Made by a program: the position numbers and the translations under genes. The notes beneath the pieces are model-generated. The model was given only the letters and a program-made list of their open reading frames with translations, made no database searches and had not been told where the DNA came from. This document shows positions 20,601-26,156 of a stretch of DNA of 64,000 nt, in pieces (position 1 is the stretch's first letter; the number at the start of each line of letters is the position of its first letter). The DNA is from Xenorhabdus lircayensis (GTDB lineage: Bacteria > Pseudomonadota > Gammaproteobacteria > Enterobacterales > Enterobacteriaceae), in assembly GCF_016306625.1 (NCBI RefSeq), contig NZ_JACOII010000049.1, positions 1 to 64,000 of the forward strand, read 5' to 3'.

Positions 20601-22892
20601 GGCAACCGGAACGTCAGCTTTAATTTAGGGCGCAGTAACGATCTGATTGTGATGATGGATAAGTCCATTCCAACTCCGCCGTTGGTAAACCCATTTGATG
20701 GTGCATCCCGTATTTCTGGCGTATTGCAGAACATTGCCGGATCGTTTAATTCACCGGATTGGTTAGCGAAACAGGATCAGCAATGGACGCTGGAAAGTGC
20801 GAAGAAATACGTCAGTGATCTGTCTGGTCTCGATTTGACCAGCAGTGTGGACTATAACACCCTGACCGATCTCGATTCTCAACATGAACGCAGCAGCCGT
20901 GGTCTGAAAAGTGATATCGAAAGCACACTGAACAAAAAATACAACCAGTGGCTGGGACAGAGTGGTAATACGCCTGACATGGGCAAACTCAGTCGGGCGG
21001 ATAAACTCCGTCAGGCGAATGAAAAACTGGCCTTCAACTTTGCCGTTGGCGGACAGGGCGCCGATATTCAGGTGACAACCGGTAACTGGAACTTCATGTT
21101 CGGTGACAATATTCAATCGATCTTGGATACCAACCTGGGTTCACTGTTTGGTCTGATGACGCAGGAGTACACCTCCACGGGCATGGCGAAAACCACGTTT
21201 ACATTCAGCCCAACGGACTTGCCACGTCAGATTAAGAACAAACTGCTGGGTAATCTGGCTGGTGTCAGCGGAGATACCACGCTGGCGGATATCTTTGGCG
21301 TGGATTACACCCCAGATGGCGGTATTGTCTCCCGTACGGGTCAGCCAGTGAATGGTGCTGCCATTTTGGGTGAAATGCTGGAAATCATCGGTGAATTCAG
21401 TGGTGATCAACTGAAGGCATTCACTGATCCGGCTAAGCTGCTTGATGACTTGAAAGCAGGGGTGAAGATGGGAGCTGATGGCGTGAGATCTTTTGCTGAA
21501 AGCCACGGCCTGAAAGCGAAATCGCCTGATGAAAGCCAAAAAGGGCATGTATCCATCAATGATGAAGGAGATAAATCAGCATCGGAAACTAAAAACCCAC
21601 AGACAGATCGCGCCACTGGGTTGCCTTCCCTGAGTCTGCCAAACTTGTTTGCCACTCTGTTCAATCAGGACAAGCAGGCTGAGATGAAATCACTGGTCAC
21701 TAATCTGAAAGAGAACCTGACCGCTGACTTACTGAACATGCAGGATAAAACCTTCGATTTCTTGCGTAATAGCGGTCATCTGCAAGGAGATGGTGATATC
21801 CACGTCTCTCTCGGTAACTACAACTTTAACTGGGGTGGTGACGGTAAAGATCTCGGTGCATATTTGGGAGATAACAACAACTTCTGGGGTGGCCGTGGTG
21901 ATGACGTCTTTTACTCCGTAGGAACCTCAAATATCTTTTCGGGCGGTGAAGGTAATGATGTGGGCGTTCTGATGGGACGTGAGAACATGATGTTTGGCGG
22001 GAAGGGCAATGACGTTGCTGTGCTGGCCGGACGCATTAACTATGGCTACATGGGAGACGGTGATGATCAGATCTTTGCCTTTGGTGAAGGTGGCGTGATT
22101 GATGGTGGCAAGGGACGCGACTATATCGTGGCTTCCGGTAACTTTAATCATATTGATGCCGGAGAAGATCAAGATTACGCTGTGACCATTGGCAACAACA
22201 ATCAGGTAGATTTGGGAGAAGGTGGCGACTTTGCCACTGTATTCGGCAACTATAACCGGATCGATGGCAATGCGGGCAACAACGCCATCAAACTGATGGG
22301 CTATCACGCGGTGATCAACGGTGGTACAGGTAACGATCACCTGATCGCTGATGTAGTATCCAAATTCAGCCAGTTTAATGGCCGTGACGGTGATGATCTG
22401 TTGGTGCTGGGCGGATACCAAAACCGCTTTAAAGGCGGCACGGGCGTTAATAGTTTCGTGGTCAGTGGTGATGTCATTGATAACGTGGTTGAAGATATCA
22501 AGCAAGGCGACAAGATTGTTTTCAACGATATCAACTGGCAAAACTTGTGGTTCCAACGCAGTGGTTACGATTTGGTTCTGTTGACTCATCGCGATGTCAA
22601 AGATGCCTCGGCACAGGGGCAGTTTGAAGCAATGGGGTCTGTGACCTTCAATGATTACTTCAATAACAACCGTGCGGATATCATCATCCAAATGGGGGAT
22701 AAAGATGCACAGGGTGAGCGTGAATATACGGCACTTTCGGCCAATGCGGTGGATTCCTTGGTGCAGGCTATGAGTGGATTTGCGCCTAATATGGGTGACA
22801 GCGGATTTATTGACTCGCTTGATAGTCAAATGAAATCAACCATCGTGACCGCTTGGTCGGATACGACAAACGGGAAATCCAAACTGGTTTAA
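8631..22892 (+). CDS. rtxA: MARTX multifunctional autoprocessing toxin RtxA
   Basis: About 4753 residues from the ATG at 8631 (AGGA at 8621-8624); a GTG 14 codons upstream overlaps rtxC and is less likely. Architecture: glycine-rich A and B repeats (about 90-1355); a jelly-roll-like segment opened by NLIVNGDFEQG (about 1462-1610); a charged coiled-coil stretch (about 1617-1920); then the cargo. Cargo 1 (about 1985-2440) is DUF1-like, with FWSGKNFRGY at 2106. Cargo 2 (about 2500-2930) is RID with His2630 (RLGHAALQIG) and Cys2869 (DNCSSIV). Cargo 3 (about 2940-3245) is ABH with Ser3108 (GYSMGG) and His3218. Cargo 4 (about 3250-3590) is a C58/YopT-like protease with Cys3313, His3452 and Asp3471. 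The CPD (about 3640-3870) has His3736 and Cys3781; inositol phosphate-triggered CPD cleavage releases the cargo in known MARTX toxins. The tail holds GD-rich calcium-binding repeats (about 4386-4600) and the secretion signal. RID is known to disable Rho GTPases and ABH to act on phosphatidylinositol 3-phosphate. The frame is open throughout, so the toxin is probably functional. Confidence 0.96.
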   Translation: MGKSVGRSLAYTFTGKYEDDDDGNTIHAIGFGGVINAYGGNDYIVVGSFAAKVNTTWGHDTIVGGAGYLDVNDTGGDLTVKGGSGFTSINKTQSGPITFEGISGGVTINHTGDKSGIFYSGAAGYNSITRKGLQGDISFKGAGAYNELWHETNQGNLSFIGAGAGNKLDRTWFNKYQGSQGNVTFDGAGAANVISSRVETGNINFKGAGAYNHISRKGKAGDITLGGAGAYNRIERTRQADDVYSETKGNIRFEGVGGYNSLYSDVAHGDIHFAGAGAYNHITRKGTAHDFNDEGMEYVKAEEIVLTKATMGGSWIGGTSYQVTGLKSAREPNTYLFAFVDGIHTKINKVQLRNDPETGKLIYHSTSWYKEGDYLQDIDKQDISDKGGFNATNTDGAYTLSDLIVENRQDAIFHAVQEKLVENEWVAYGEGILIDAADVTLLDAKMGGYAIGGNGATADVKVVKSNRKPNTYVYAKKLDNHTKIVVVGLKNDPKTGILQYHAQAWLNIGDHKANLANEDISSANGYQKVPGGIYVLSDLHYSAKAVRTTSGRVAKMHEYSDLELFKSATGSGESSGDVHYDGAGGGNVIKSNVTRGNVYFNGAGIANVIEHSSEFGNTEFKGAGGANVIIKKGREGNLTFNGVGIANVLLHQGQRGDMNVNAGGAANVLVRVGDGRYLAHLLAVGNISIHKGNGNSRIAMGGGFNTHTQIGHGDGFWSGVGGANVLTQMGNGNVSSILVGGVNVLTKVGEGDLESAMLGGANVITHISNDSSNTRSSNTSAIALGGANILTKKGKGDVRTVMGGGANVLTHIGDGKTTGIMLGGANILTKVGNGDTTGIMLGLGNVLTHVGDGQTLGVMGAVGNIFTKVGDGTTIAAMVGAGNIFTHVGEGDAWALMGGAGNIFTKVGNGDALALMLALGNVFTHIGDGMSVALMIAKGNIATKVGNGDALSAMIGKGNIFTQIGDGSTFATMIGGANVLTKVGGDLTASLMIGKANIYTHVGKGTSIGLFAGTANVMTKVGDGTTLAAMFGKANIMTHVGNGLTGVLALGKANVVTKVGNDFMGVVAASEANVVTHVGEGTTAALLSGKGNILTKVGNGTTVGLLISKFGNIMTHVGDGTTVGFAKGEANIITKVGDGLGINAVWGKANIITHAGNGDRYNFAKGEANIITKVGEGQEVNVVQGKANIVTHVGDGDDYTGAWGEANVITKVGDGRNVVLAKGDANIVTQIGDGDSFNALWSQGNVVTKVGDGMQVTAAKGKGNITTTVGNGLSVTAVHGDLNINTKVGDGVAVNVAWGKLNVNTRVGDGLNVSVMKGQANANIRVGDGLNINASYARDNVAIQVGNGDFYSLAVAESNTQSNKLDALFDNVKQTLFGVAGSQGINYLVNGDEANTSGTHKGRGAIDLPEVSSLNGFKLTEIDEVTSDLQNSLKGAVTGVDTPDIDGIQNSLGNDNRLTPSQSRNLIVNGDFEQGAEGWQSTKGIEVSHSARAYGLSDEGHGNRVSELDVSGNTHIYQDIQNLTADEEITVKFDFARRLGCSDDNGLEVWWNGEVVFAEANGRSEWHNKTLTLKAKAGSNRLEFSGMGLNDGLGYVLDNVSAISLSDMSSSAIAGHITQDKAAQNALQDKAQAEENRQRLEQEKGKQQAAISGTQVQLENTDLDALNANGQSQRDAINSEAQAVTDELMAKTKGLETLDGYASYHGPSGQQWRDQFADGLLGRIQTELDSASETAQNQLDRSQKAAAERLGDVKDAVAKSEAGTLKGEQNHQHAKQDVEEARTQAESREKEAITYKQRAEQAERDGKAASQKAEQRGQHEAFAADSKTAQVQNDANGSRLDGNHKPNRTGAAGSGLSGKAYESNYSEDIEKAEQSKSKINPESIVQADGGFSEELRDLDKDLSELADAKEALNRLQINAGVRGKGTSTKNVGATLTSVYTETSVNQPVSKTADVPTELVRNTPRISGLDLSGLQALSETHAQPESADVSETASAAAIRAQKVADIYHWLDSDNGMATDKYIPVPGFDRVDADIPDDLRQKMVNFVEGYISNTENSVPKEHATSLAKLFVDATLDYDWDKRVEFISKLEHYGYSFEPAHGDQSIVSFWSGKNFRGYRDVLDAAHPDGKKVVYDIDVKGNSFALELNKTLMRWGGLFLDSDNTEQKALQSAIDASAYSNTGFWSSLYATGSRDDVYVIAEGGLRLGNYFWNVELPVLRQLQREGLVGEIRLLDKAAKEYQGVPSESIGRRLTEAGVSVKARFDSLSLDEQEKLLTLNPTGYKSDTLVDVDVKLSAIDSMLNRALPFYGLRTERNLLVRESDEKGFEVRPWPGNDRDSFKTIIVGDSEDPAQIKAIERFILANYDDYGQLPDELHLVEDRIVSHEQGRTRIIAEKVEGSWSYKPKTDLMSASELQEAAYVKGKILGDSYKNVLEALRGYENVLQNSEDHRLEDYSLAAIEKLSNLHQQVEGYLLGHPDSGRAPALKNLLSQINVRMEESLVLAEPTFESAGKGRFSDLYNKLGNANLKDSKHLYIDEQGDFVTRGKSNIQIAMKAESAEKAVEQLKAAVSREYGQPMADTVFANLSSRDLSKDGKGIDVSGLRKVHQAIEQQVSPVSATLFVWKPSDHSRLGHAALQIGQGRIQVSTKDAGEFNEKNYVSWWPKGSKSSDISRIFDVSSAQYPDLRIRWHDLSQPAFQNQALELDVASEENDDFGLRDGTRKLEKFIEKIQAAKGVDAKFEDISEGFAMAALANPHLLQSAGIPEHISRPFIEQWENGHLDMHDIGRDFAQALRTAAKQQTPELTEKRIANVIRQFAEYELGDIQDFKASEADQGRVFRINLAGLDMAAMQAEWHKISQNPDARYQLLSDNCSSIVARVLKAGGADKVIGHTWRPKFGVWTPTELFNFAQKLQEAQIEQTIHKPNRVVGEDLEALGHSDKKDKVLENVAIDNDGKPPRDREPFNPVARFLNNELYGSKEDRRSVHGGTQIILDDAITKGTADKVTLQGEAGRLAGYYHNGDQKDQGEHSPAKKVVLFIHGSGSSAEEQASVIQNHYQQQGVDMLAVNMRGYGSSDGHPSEKGLYQDARTMFHYLVNDRGIKPENIIIHGYSMGGAVGADLVRYTERNGQTVSGLLLDRPMPSMTKALTAHEVPNPAGITGVLAKAVNGQFSVEKNLQGISKQTPIMLLTDNEGLGEAGEKLRAKLVVAGYQVSGEQTFYGHEASGRLMGQYADQIVSTLSEPQRENSSVKAGLLEKALYTLFDMKSGKKELDQYSFHFTQGDSLLNNLDKLVPEIGNVLLTNGNHVESKEFLEGVCFALSARYLIEERVHGLGGGKEYMAWLTDAVKAYKDNSVNKKSDINSVEASLLNQYRRQNIGPAIQDLLSMQYSQTQSMSHSVDRDKANKAYGGKLKANGLTGDRIDRSLSNDIAGYESVMDKLRDVDKTTYMSFMSEDHAMAVVVHKEPTQTIWSFYDPNFGIKSFNNYKDFERFMDSFHKGIITGYKSRFSYQYEASKEDNQSFYVNYNTFEDGAITHYDGVWQQARAGEQPYILRALKEQGKTFKLGSNFTGRVVDYRDDAVTLEVTTKKGEKVLVEVESNNFKQAANLVQSNMDKVFANPATNKLTLNASGDINITDEVKAPLKDNVPEGVNRVVNNHDVESWERAAVKPQSEGGESRFNGQIIIQTENDPVAAKAAANLAGKHPDSSVIVQLDANGQYRVVYGDPTKLTDKLRWQIVGHGRDESAQKHTRMSGYSADELALKLKQFSTDFKQIGTPDHISLVGCSLISDDKRDGFARRFISALDGQGIRTSVSARSSEVAVDSIGRKYTKDAQEQWVNKLTDNKIVLGWNDKGEVESHSERVRRGISENDIHLSRVGQTDVDAKAKGAIADNVETFHAPKPRNEGDDNTSATSSASANNQLSYSGNIQLQIGDGEFTAVNWGTTNVGIKVGTGGFKSLAFGDNNVMVHIGNGDSRHSVDIAGYQALEGAQLFMGNRNVSFNLGRSNDLIVMMDKSIPTPPLVNPFDGASRISGVLQNIAGSFNSPDWLAKQDQQWTLESAKKYVSDLSGLDLTSSVDYNTLTDLDSQHERSSRGLKSDIESTLNKKYNQWLGQSGNTPDMGKLSRADKLRQANEKLAFNFAVGGQGADIQVTTGNWNFMFGDNIQSILDTNLGSLFGLMTQEYTSTGMAKTTFTFSPTDLPRQIKNKLLGNLAGVSGDTTLADIFGVDYTPDGGIVSRTGQPVNGAAILGEMLEIIGEFSGDQLKAFTDPAKLLDDLKAGVKMGADGVRSFAESHGLKAKSPDESQKGHVSINDEGDKSASETKNPQTDRATGLPSLSLPNLFATLFNQDKQAEMKSLVTNLKENLTADLLNMQDKTFDFLRNSGHLQGDGDIHVSLGNYNFNWGGDGKDLGAYLGDNNNFWGGRGDDVFYSVGTSNIFSGGEGNDVGVLMGRENMMFGGKGNDVAVLAGRINYGYMGDGDDQIFAFGEGGVIDGGKGRDYIVASGNFNHIDAGEDQDYAVTIGNNNQVDLGEGGDFATVFGNYNRIDGNAGNNAIKLMGYHAVINGGTGNDHLIADVVSKFSQFNGRDGDDLLVLGGYQNRFKGGTGVNSFVVSGDVIDNVVEDIKQGDKIVFNDINWQNLWFQRSGYDLVLLTHRDVKDASAQGQFEAMGSVTFNDYFNNNRADIIIQMGDKDAQGEREYTALSANAVDSLVQAMSGFAPNMGDSGFIDSLDSQMKSTIVTAWSDTTNGKSKLV
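8880..12690 (+). repeat. MARTX N-terminal A and B repeat-coding region
   Basis: DNA coding for the glycine-rich repeats of RtxA. The first part encodes units around GAGAYNxI; from about 10600 to 12680 the protein repeats a 19-20 residue unit of the form ANVLTKVGNGD plus about nine residues, dozens of times. In MARTX toxins these repeats form the translocation structure at the host membrane. Two linker stretches (about 9510-10340) interrupt the repeats. Confidence 0.85.
21785..22440 (+). repeat. C-terminal RTX (GD-rich) repeat-coding region of rtxA
   Basis: Encodes spaced glycine/aspartate motifs such as GGRGDDVF, GGEGNDVG, GGKGNDVA, GDGDDQIF and GGTGNDHL, the calcium-binding RTX repeats that fold outside the cell after type I secretion. 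They are spaced wider than the canonical nonapeptides, as in other MARTX toxins. Confidence 0.85.
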
Positions 22893-22931
22893 TTAGCAGA
22901 AAAGAATTTTTACCAGTAAATTACGTTAATG

Positions 22932-22966
22932 AAAATGGCTCACAATTGTGAGCCATTTTATTTTTG
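22932..22966 (+). terminator. Intrinsic terminator after rtxA
   Basis: A perfect 28-base palindrome (two 14-base arms, centre AATT) from 22932 to 22959 is followed by ATTTTTGG. It sits 40 bases after the rtxA stop, ending the rtxHCA transcript. Confidence 0.85.
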
Positions 22967-23418
22967 GGTAACTAATTTTCACTAAAATAGTGTGATTTCT
23001 TTTTATTCAATATGTTATAAGAGAATAATGATTTCTGAAAAAATAATTTCTTTTATTGATAATATTTAATTGAAAATATCAAAATATGTACTAAATTTTA
23101 AAGTGTCAATATGTTGTTTAATGACACTATATACCTAATAGATTTCAAGTCTCCGAACGAGGGAGCATAAATCAATTAACAGAAGCATAGCTAATTATTG
23201 TTGGGATTATTTTACGGGTTATTTAAATAATTAATATATAAATATTACTAGGATTGAATTAGATGGGTTGGAATTTTAGTTTAATATTATTCTTCTCCAA
23301 TAGATAATTATCTCTACTATTAACATGTTAAAACTTAGCCAGTAATTTAGTTGGCTATGGCAGTTGAAAATAACTTGTTTTACTAATGTTTATAATAAAT
23401 TTATATATGGAGTGTAAA
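22967..23418. other. AT-rich intergenic stretch with a possible decayed repeat
   Basis: About 450 bases with no convincing ORF. It holds a small inverted repeat, AGTGTCA (23102-23108) with TGACACT (23122-23128). Just after it the text from about 23129 to 23190 starts ATACCTAATAGATTTCAAG and includes GGGAGCATA. From memory this resembles the end and middle of a dispersed intergenic repeat common in Xenorhabdus, Photorhabdus and Serratia, here eroded. Confidence 0.35.
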
Positions 23419-24414
23419 ATGATTAAGATAACATTACTACTTTTTTCAGGGCGAGAAAATTATACATGGAATAATGATTCTGATAGTCATAAAATCGATA
23501 CGTTATTGAAGCTCTTTCAGGTAGGTATAAAGGGGCTAAACATGTCGGAACATACCGGGAAACTTGGGTTTTCTGGATTTCTTGTCGAATTTACCGATGA
23601 TACAGAGATAATCGCGAATAGTAAGGGTCTGCCTAAGTCCTTTTATATATGTGATGGGCGGGCGCTAAACCTGGCACTAAGTCAACAGCTTGGTCTCGAA
23701 TTAATTAAATACTTTAATCTAGGATCTGAATTTGAAAATAAAATAATAGAGGAAATATATAATGTTGAGAAAGAACTGTATGATCCTTCTAATAATGTTG
23801 TTCAATATGAAGAACAGTATATAGAAAAAAAGAACATAGAAAAAGGAGATAAGGAGTTACACGATGTAACAAGTAGTGAAATTTTTGATACAGAAATTAT
23901 TAGTACATTTTCTGGGTTGTCATATCCTATACAGGCAGGTTTGTTTAAGAAAAATTTCTGGAATACGCCTGAAAGGATAGAAGTTAATAACTGTTATGCT
24001 TATGCGTGTAATTATGCATCTGGAACTTTTCCTCAACCTGGTAGATATAGTAATAAACCGCACGAAAAAAATATACAGTCTATTATAGATGGAGCAATTG
24101 CAGATGGATTAGTTCCGCTAGACAATTATAAAGATAAAGAGCATTCTCCAAATTATGTTGTTGCTCTTTACGCTGAACCTCCCTATCCCGATGTTTTTAT
24201 TAACGGGCTTTTTTGGGATTACCATTGGTATAGATTAGTTTTAGGTTCTGGTGAGAGGCACAGGCGTATTTGGGGACATAAACTTGGCCAAATGAAAGCC
24301 AGAAAAAGAGATAATAAAGGAAAAATTATACGTGATCCTTGCTATTTCGATCGTGGAATATATACTGAATTTGGCGGTTATTTTATAGTAAACAATGAAG
24401 TTAAGATAAAATAA
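23419..24414 (+). CDS. Orphan two-domain protein with papain-like (Cys/His) C-terminal domain
   Basis: 331 residues from the ATG at 23419, chosen because GGAG (23409-23412) lies 6 bases before it; earlier in-frame ATGs lack one. The N-terminal domain (about 1-110) opens IKITLLLFSGRENYTW and contains LGFSGFLVEF. I know this pattern (SGR-x-N-x-x-W, then G-[YF]-x-GF) from uncharacterised bacterial proteins with no assigned function. After an acidic linker (about 115-155) the C-terminal domain has NNCYAYACNY (Cys192), FPQPGRYS, DYHWYR (His269) and IWGHKLGQMKA (His287), then IRDPC. That Cys/His order fits a papain-like or NlpC/P60-like hydrolase. No signal peptide is seen. Very AT-rich and alone between two terminators, it may be a horizontally acquired effector; this is inference. 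Confidence 0.75.
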   Translation: MIKITLLLFSGRENYTWNNDSDSHKIDTLLKLFQVGIKGLNMSEHTGKLGFSGFLVEFTDDTEIIANSKGLPKSFYICDGRALNLALSQQLGLELIKYFNLGSEFENKIIEEIYNVEKELYDPSNNVVQYEEQYIEKKNIEKGDKELHDVTSSEIFDTEIISTFSGLSYPIQAGLFKKNFWNTPERIEVNNCYAYACNYASGTFPQPGRYSNKPHEKNIQSIIDGAIADGLVPLDNYKDKEHSPNYVVALYAEPPYPDVFINGLFWDYHWYRLVLGSGERHRRIWGHKLGQMKARKRDNKGKIIRDPCYFDRGIYTEFGGYFIVNNEVKIK

Positions 24415-24445
24415 GAATCTAAAATGAGCTTAGTGTATTAAACTG

Positions 24446-24482
24446 ACCCGAATCTTTTGTGTCTAGCGGGTTCGGGTTTTCT
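24446..24482 (+). terminator. Intrinsic terminator after the papain-like orphan gene
   Basis: CCCGAA (24447-24452) pairs with TTCGGG (24471-24476), directly followed by TTTTCTTT. It lies about 30 bases after the stop at 24414. Confidence 0.7.
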
Positions 24483-24657
24483 TTATCTTAGGTATCATTA
24501 TACTGATGTTTATATTGGTGGGTATCCCGCGAGAAGAAAATTTTCTAATATGTTAAGGTTATATACCTCTCTGGCCTAGCTTCTAAGTTTAGACTCATTC
24601 AAATAAAAAACTAATCTTTACCAATAATTACTTTATCGACTTTATAGTGGCTTCTTC

Positions 24658-24942
24658 TTGAATAATATCCGTAATTTTACATCGGCGTTCTCTATCAGAA
24701 GTATTAGATTACTTAGCAGTTGGTCAGGAGCAACTGGATTTTCGCAAGAGTTTTCTCGTTTCACAGAGCAGCCTGTAAAAGCAGCTACAGATCCAGTATA
24801 TATGTATTGGTTTCTAAATGGCTCACATGTTTTTATTGAGAAAGAGAGAGAATCTAATATAGATCGTCAGGAACGAAATTTTAAATTGTATGAACCACGT
24901 CAACGGAGTCTTCCAGCACCAAATTGGTTTAAACTTTATTGA
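24658..24942 (+). CDS. Small orphan ORF, unrecognised, possibly a remnant
   Basis: Open frame of about 94 codons beginning with TTG at 24658; the frame is open only from 24628 and contains no good ATG start. The product includes FTEQPVKAATDPVYMYWFLNG and ends APNWFKLY. I do not recognise it. Its composition (Tyr, Trp and Phe, mixed charge) looks like real protein rather than noise. It is followed 34 bases later by a strong hairpin terminator, so something may be transcribed here. It could be the 3' end of a larger decayed gene or a small gene with a TTG start. Confidence 0.35.
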   Translation: MNNIRNFTSAFSIRSIRLLSSWSGATGFSQEFSRFTEQPVKAATDPVYMYWFLNGSHVFIEKERESNIDRQERNFKLYEPRQRSLPAPNWFKLY

Positions 24943-24975
24943 CGATATTGCTTGAATAAATTAAATATAATAAAT

Positions 24976-25010
24976 AAAACAGTCTACTGAAATAGACTGT
25001 TTTATGTTGC
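24976..25010 (+). terminator. Strong hairpin after the 94-codon ORF
   Basis: AAAACAGTCTA (24976-24986) and its exact complement TAGACTGTTTT (24993-25003) surround a 6-base loop. The stem itself ends in a T run on the plus strand and an A run on the left, so it could terminate transcription in both directions. Confidence 0.7.
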
Positions 25011-25362
25011 GTATCCACAGGGACATTTGCGTGAATTTTATATGATATTTCACATTAATAACCAAGAAGCTATATTAGAATAACTGATGCTATAAAAATG
25101 GTTTAATAAAGTGTTTTTAATATTATCAGAGAGTAACATTACATGGTAATTAAAAATAATAATGACATAAATATATCAGGATTTAATATAAACTTAAAGA
25201 TAAATAATGGCGGTAATTTCTGTTATTTATATAATGAATATTGAGGTAACAATTGCATGTTTCTTGAATAATTTTGTTCTATATTAGAGTGACTATATTT
25301 TTACCATGATGAAAACTCGTTTCATTCTGTTAATATATATATGATATTGGGCGAGGTTTAAT
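25011..25362. other. AT-rich intergenic stretch before the tandem paralogues
   Basis: About 350 bases without a supported gene. The last 65 bases (about 25300-25362) are copied in altered form before the second paralogue (about 25718-25786), so they are probably the shared promoter and leader. Confidence 0.5.
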
Positions 25363-25671
25363 ATGCATAAAAACACAGTGGTTTGTAATAGTGATATTGA
25401 AATTCAATCAGTTATATTTACAGTTGAGGGCTATGTTTCTGTATTAGATGTAGCAACTCCTGATAATGATAGTATATCTGTCAATATAGTACATGCTGGT
25501 GGAGATACCGTGCTTTTTGAAGCTCGATTGGCGTATAAACTAACTGAAAGTCCTGGGTATCAATTACTCACGGTTTTAGAGATGGCTTTCATATATAAAA
25601 AACTAGTGAGGTTGACGGGGTATACAAGTGGAGTTTACGAGTATATAGAGACTGTAAAGATATCTAAATAA
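25363..25671 (+). CDS. Small orphan protein, tandem paralogue A
   Basis: 102 residues, ATG preceded by GAGG at 25353-25356. No signal peptide, membrane helix or known motif. It aligns along its whole length with the next gene: both have a short polar start ending DIEIQ, then V-x-GYV, a VA-x-P step, ISV-x-I, a RL step, SPG-x-x-LL and a helix-like stretch (LEMAFIYKKLVRL) before a final strand. The predicted mix of strands with one late helix would suit a small beta-barrel, but no family is recognised. Strongly AT-rich. Function unknown; a host-interaction or immunity role is only a guess. Confidence 0.65.
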   Translation: MHKNTVVCNSDIEIQSVIFTVEGYVSVLDVATPDNDSISVNIVHAGGDTVLFEARLAYKLTESPGYQLLTVLEMAFIYKKLVRLTGYTSGVYEYIETVKISK

Positions 25672-25786
25672 TAATGTAAGGATCTTTAACTGGTGTTTTT
25701 TGTTATAATTTGACATGTTTTTACTATGACGAAACTAATTTTGTTTCATCTTATTAAAAAAGATATGATATTGGATGAGGTTAAAA

Positions 25787-26101
25787 ATGCAAAAAAATAC
25801 AACAGATCCCAATAATGATATTGAAATTCAACAAAAATCCCCTTCAGTCTCTGGGTATGTTGATTTTATTCATGTAGCATCTCCTGTTTCAAATAATATA
25901 TCTGTTCAAATATCTGAAGATGGTAAAATAACGCTTAAGGATGGTCGATTAACTAATGGGATAGGTGCGAGTCCTGGTGATAAATTGTTAATGGTTTTAC
26001 AGTTGGCACTAATACATAAAATACGAGTAAATATAACGATGCATATACATGAAGGAACAAATTATATAGATCATATAGCATTAATCCGAGAGAAAAGATA
26101 A
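25787..26101 (+). CDS. Small orphan protein, tandem paralogue B
   Basis: 104 residues from the ATG at 25787, which GAGG at 25777-25780 supports; an ATG at 25775 overlaps that site and is less likely. It is a diverged copy of the preceding gene, sharing KNT at the start, DIEIQ, GYV, VASP, ISVQI, RL and SPGDKLLMVLQLALIHK. The upstream 65 bases are also shared, so gene and leader were duplicated together. It ends 19 bases before a stem-loop. Function unknown. Confidence 0.65.
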   Translation: MQKNTTDPNNDIEIQQKSPSVSGYVDFIHVASPVSNNISVQISEDGKITLKDGRLTNGIGASPGDKLLMVLQLALIHKIRVNITMHIHEGTNYIDHIALIREKR

Positions 26102-26119
26102 TAATAATATCTAATTAAT

Positions 26120-26150
26120 AATCCCCCTAACGTTGAAGTCACGGGGGATT
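26120..26150. terminator. Stem-loop between convergent genes
   Basis: AATCCCCC (26120-26127) pairs with GGGGGATT (26143-26150) across a 15-base loop. It lies between the plus-strand paralogue B and the minus-strand methyltransferase, and may end both transcripts. T runs are short on either side. Confidence 0.55.
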
Positions 26151-26156
26151 ATCTTG

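Noticed and set aside
21927-22829. 300-codon minus-strand ORF opposite the rtxA 3' end
   Set aside because: Shadow of the GD-rich repeats; no ribosome-binding site and no recognisable protein motif.
22940-22955. lac-operator-like symmetry (TTGTGAGC halves) after rtxA
   Set aside because: The half-sites are in the reverse arrangement and part of the terminator stem; no LacI-type context.
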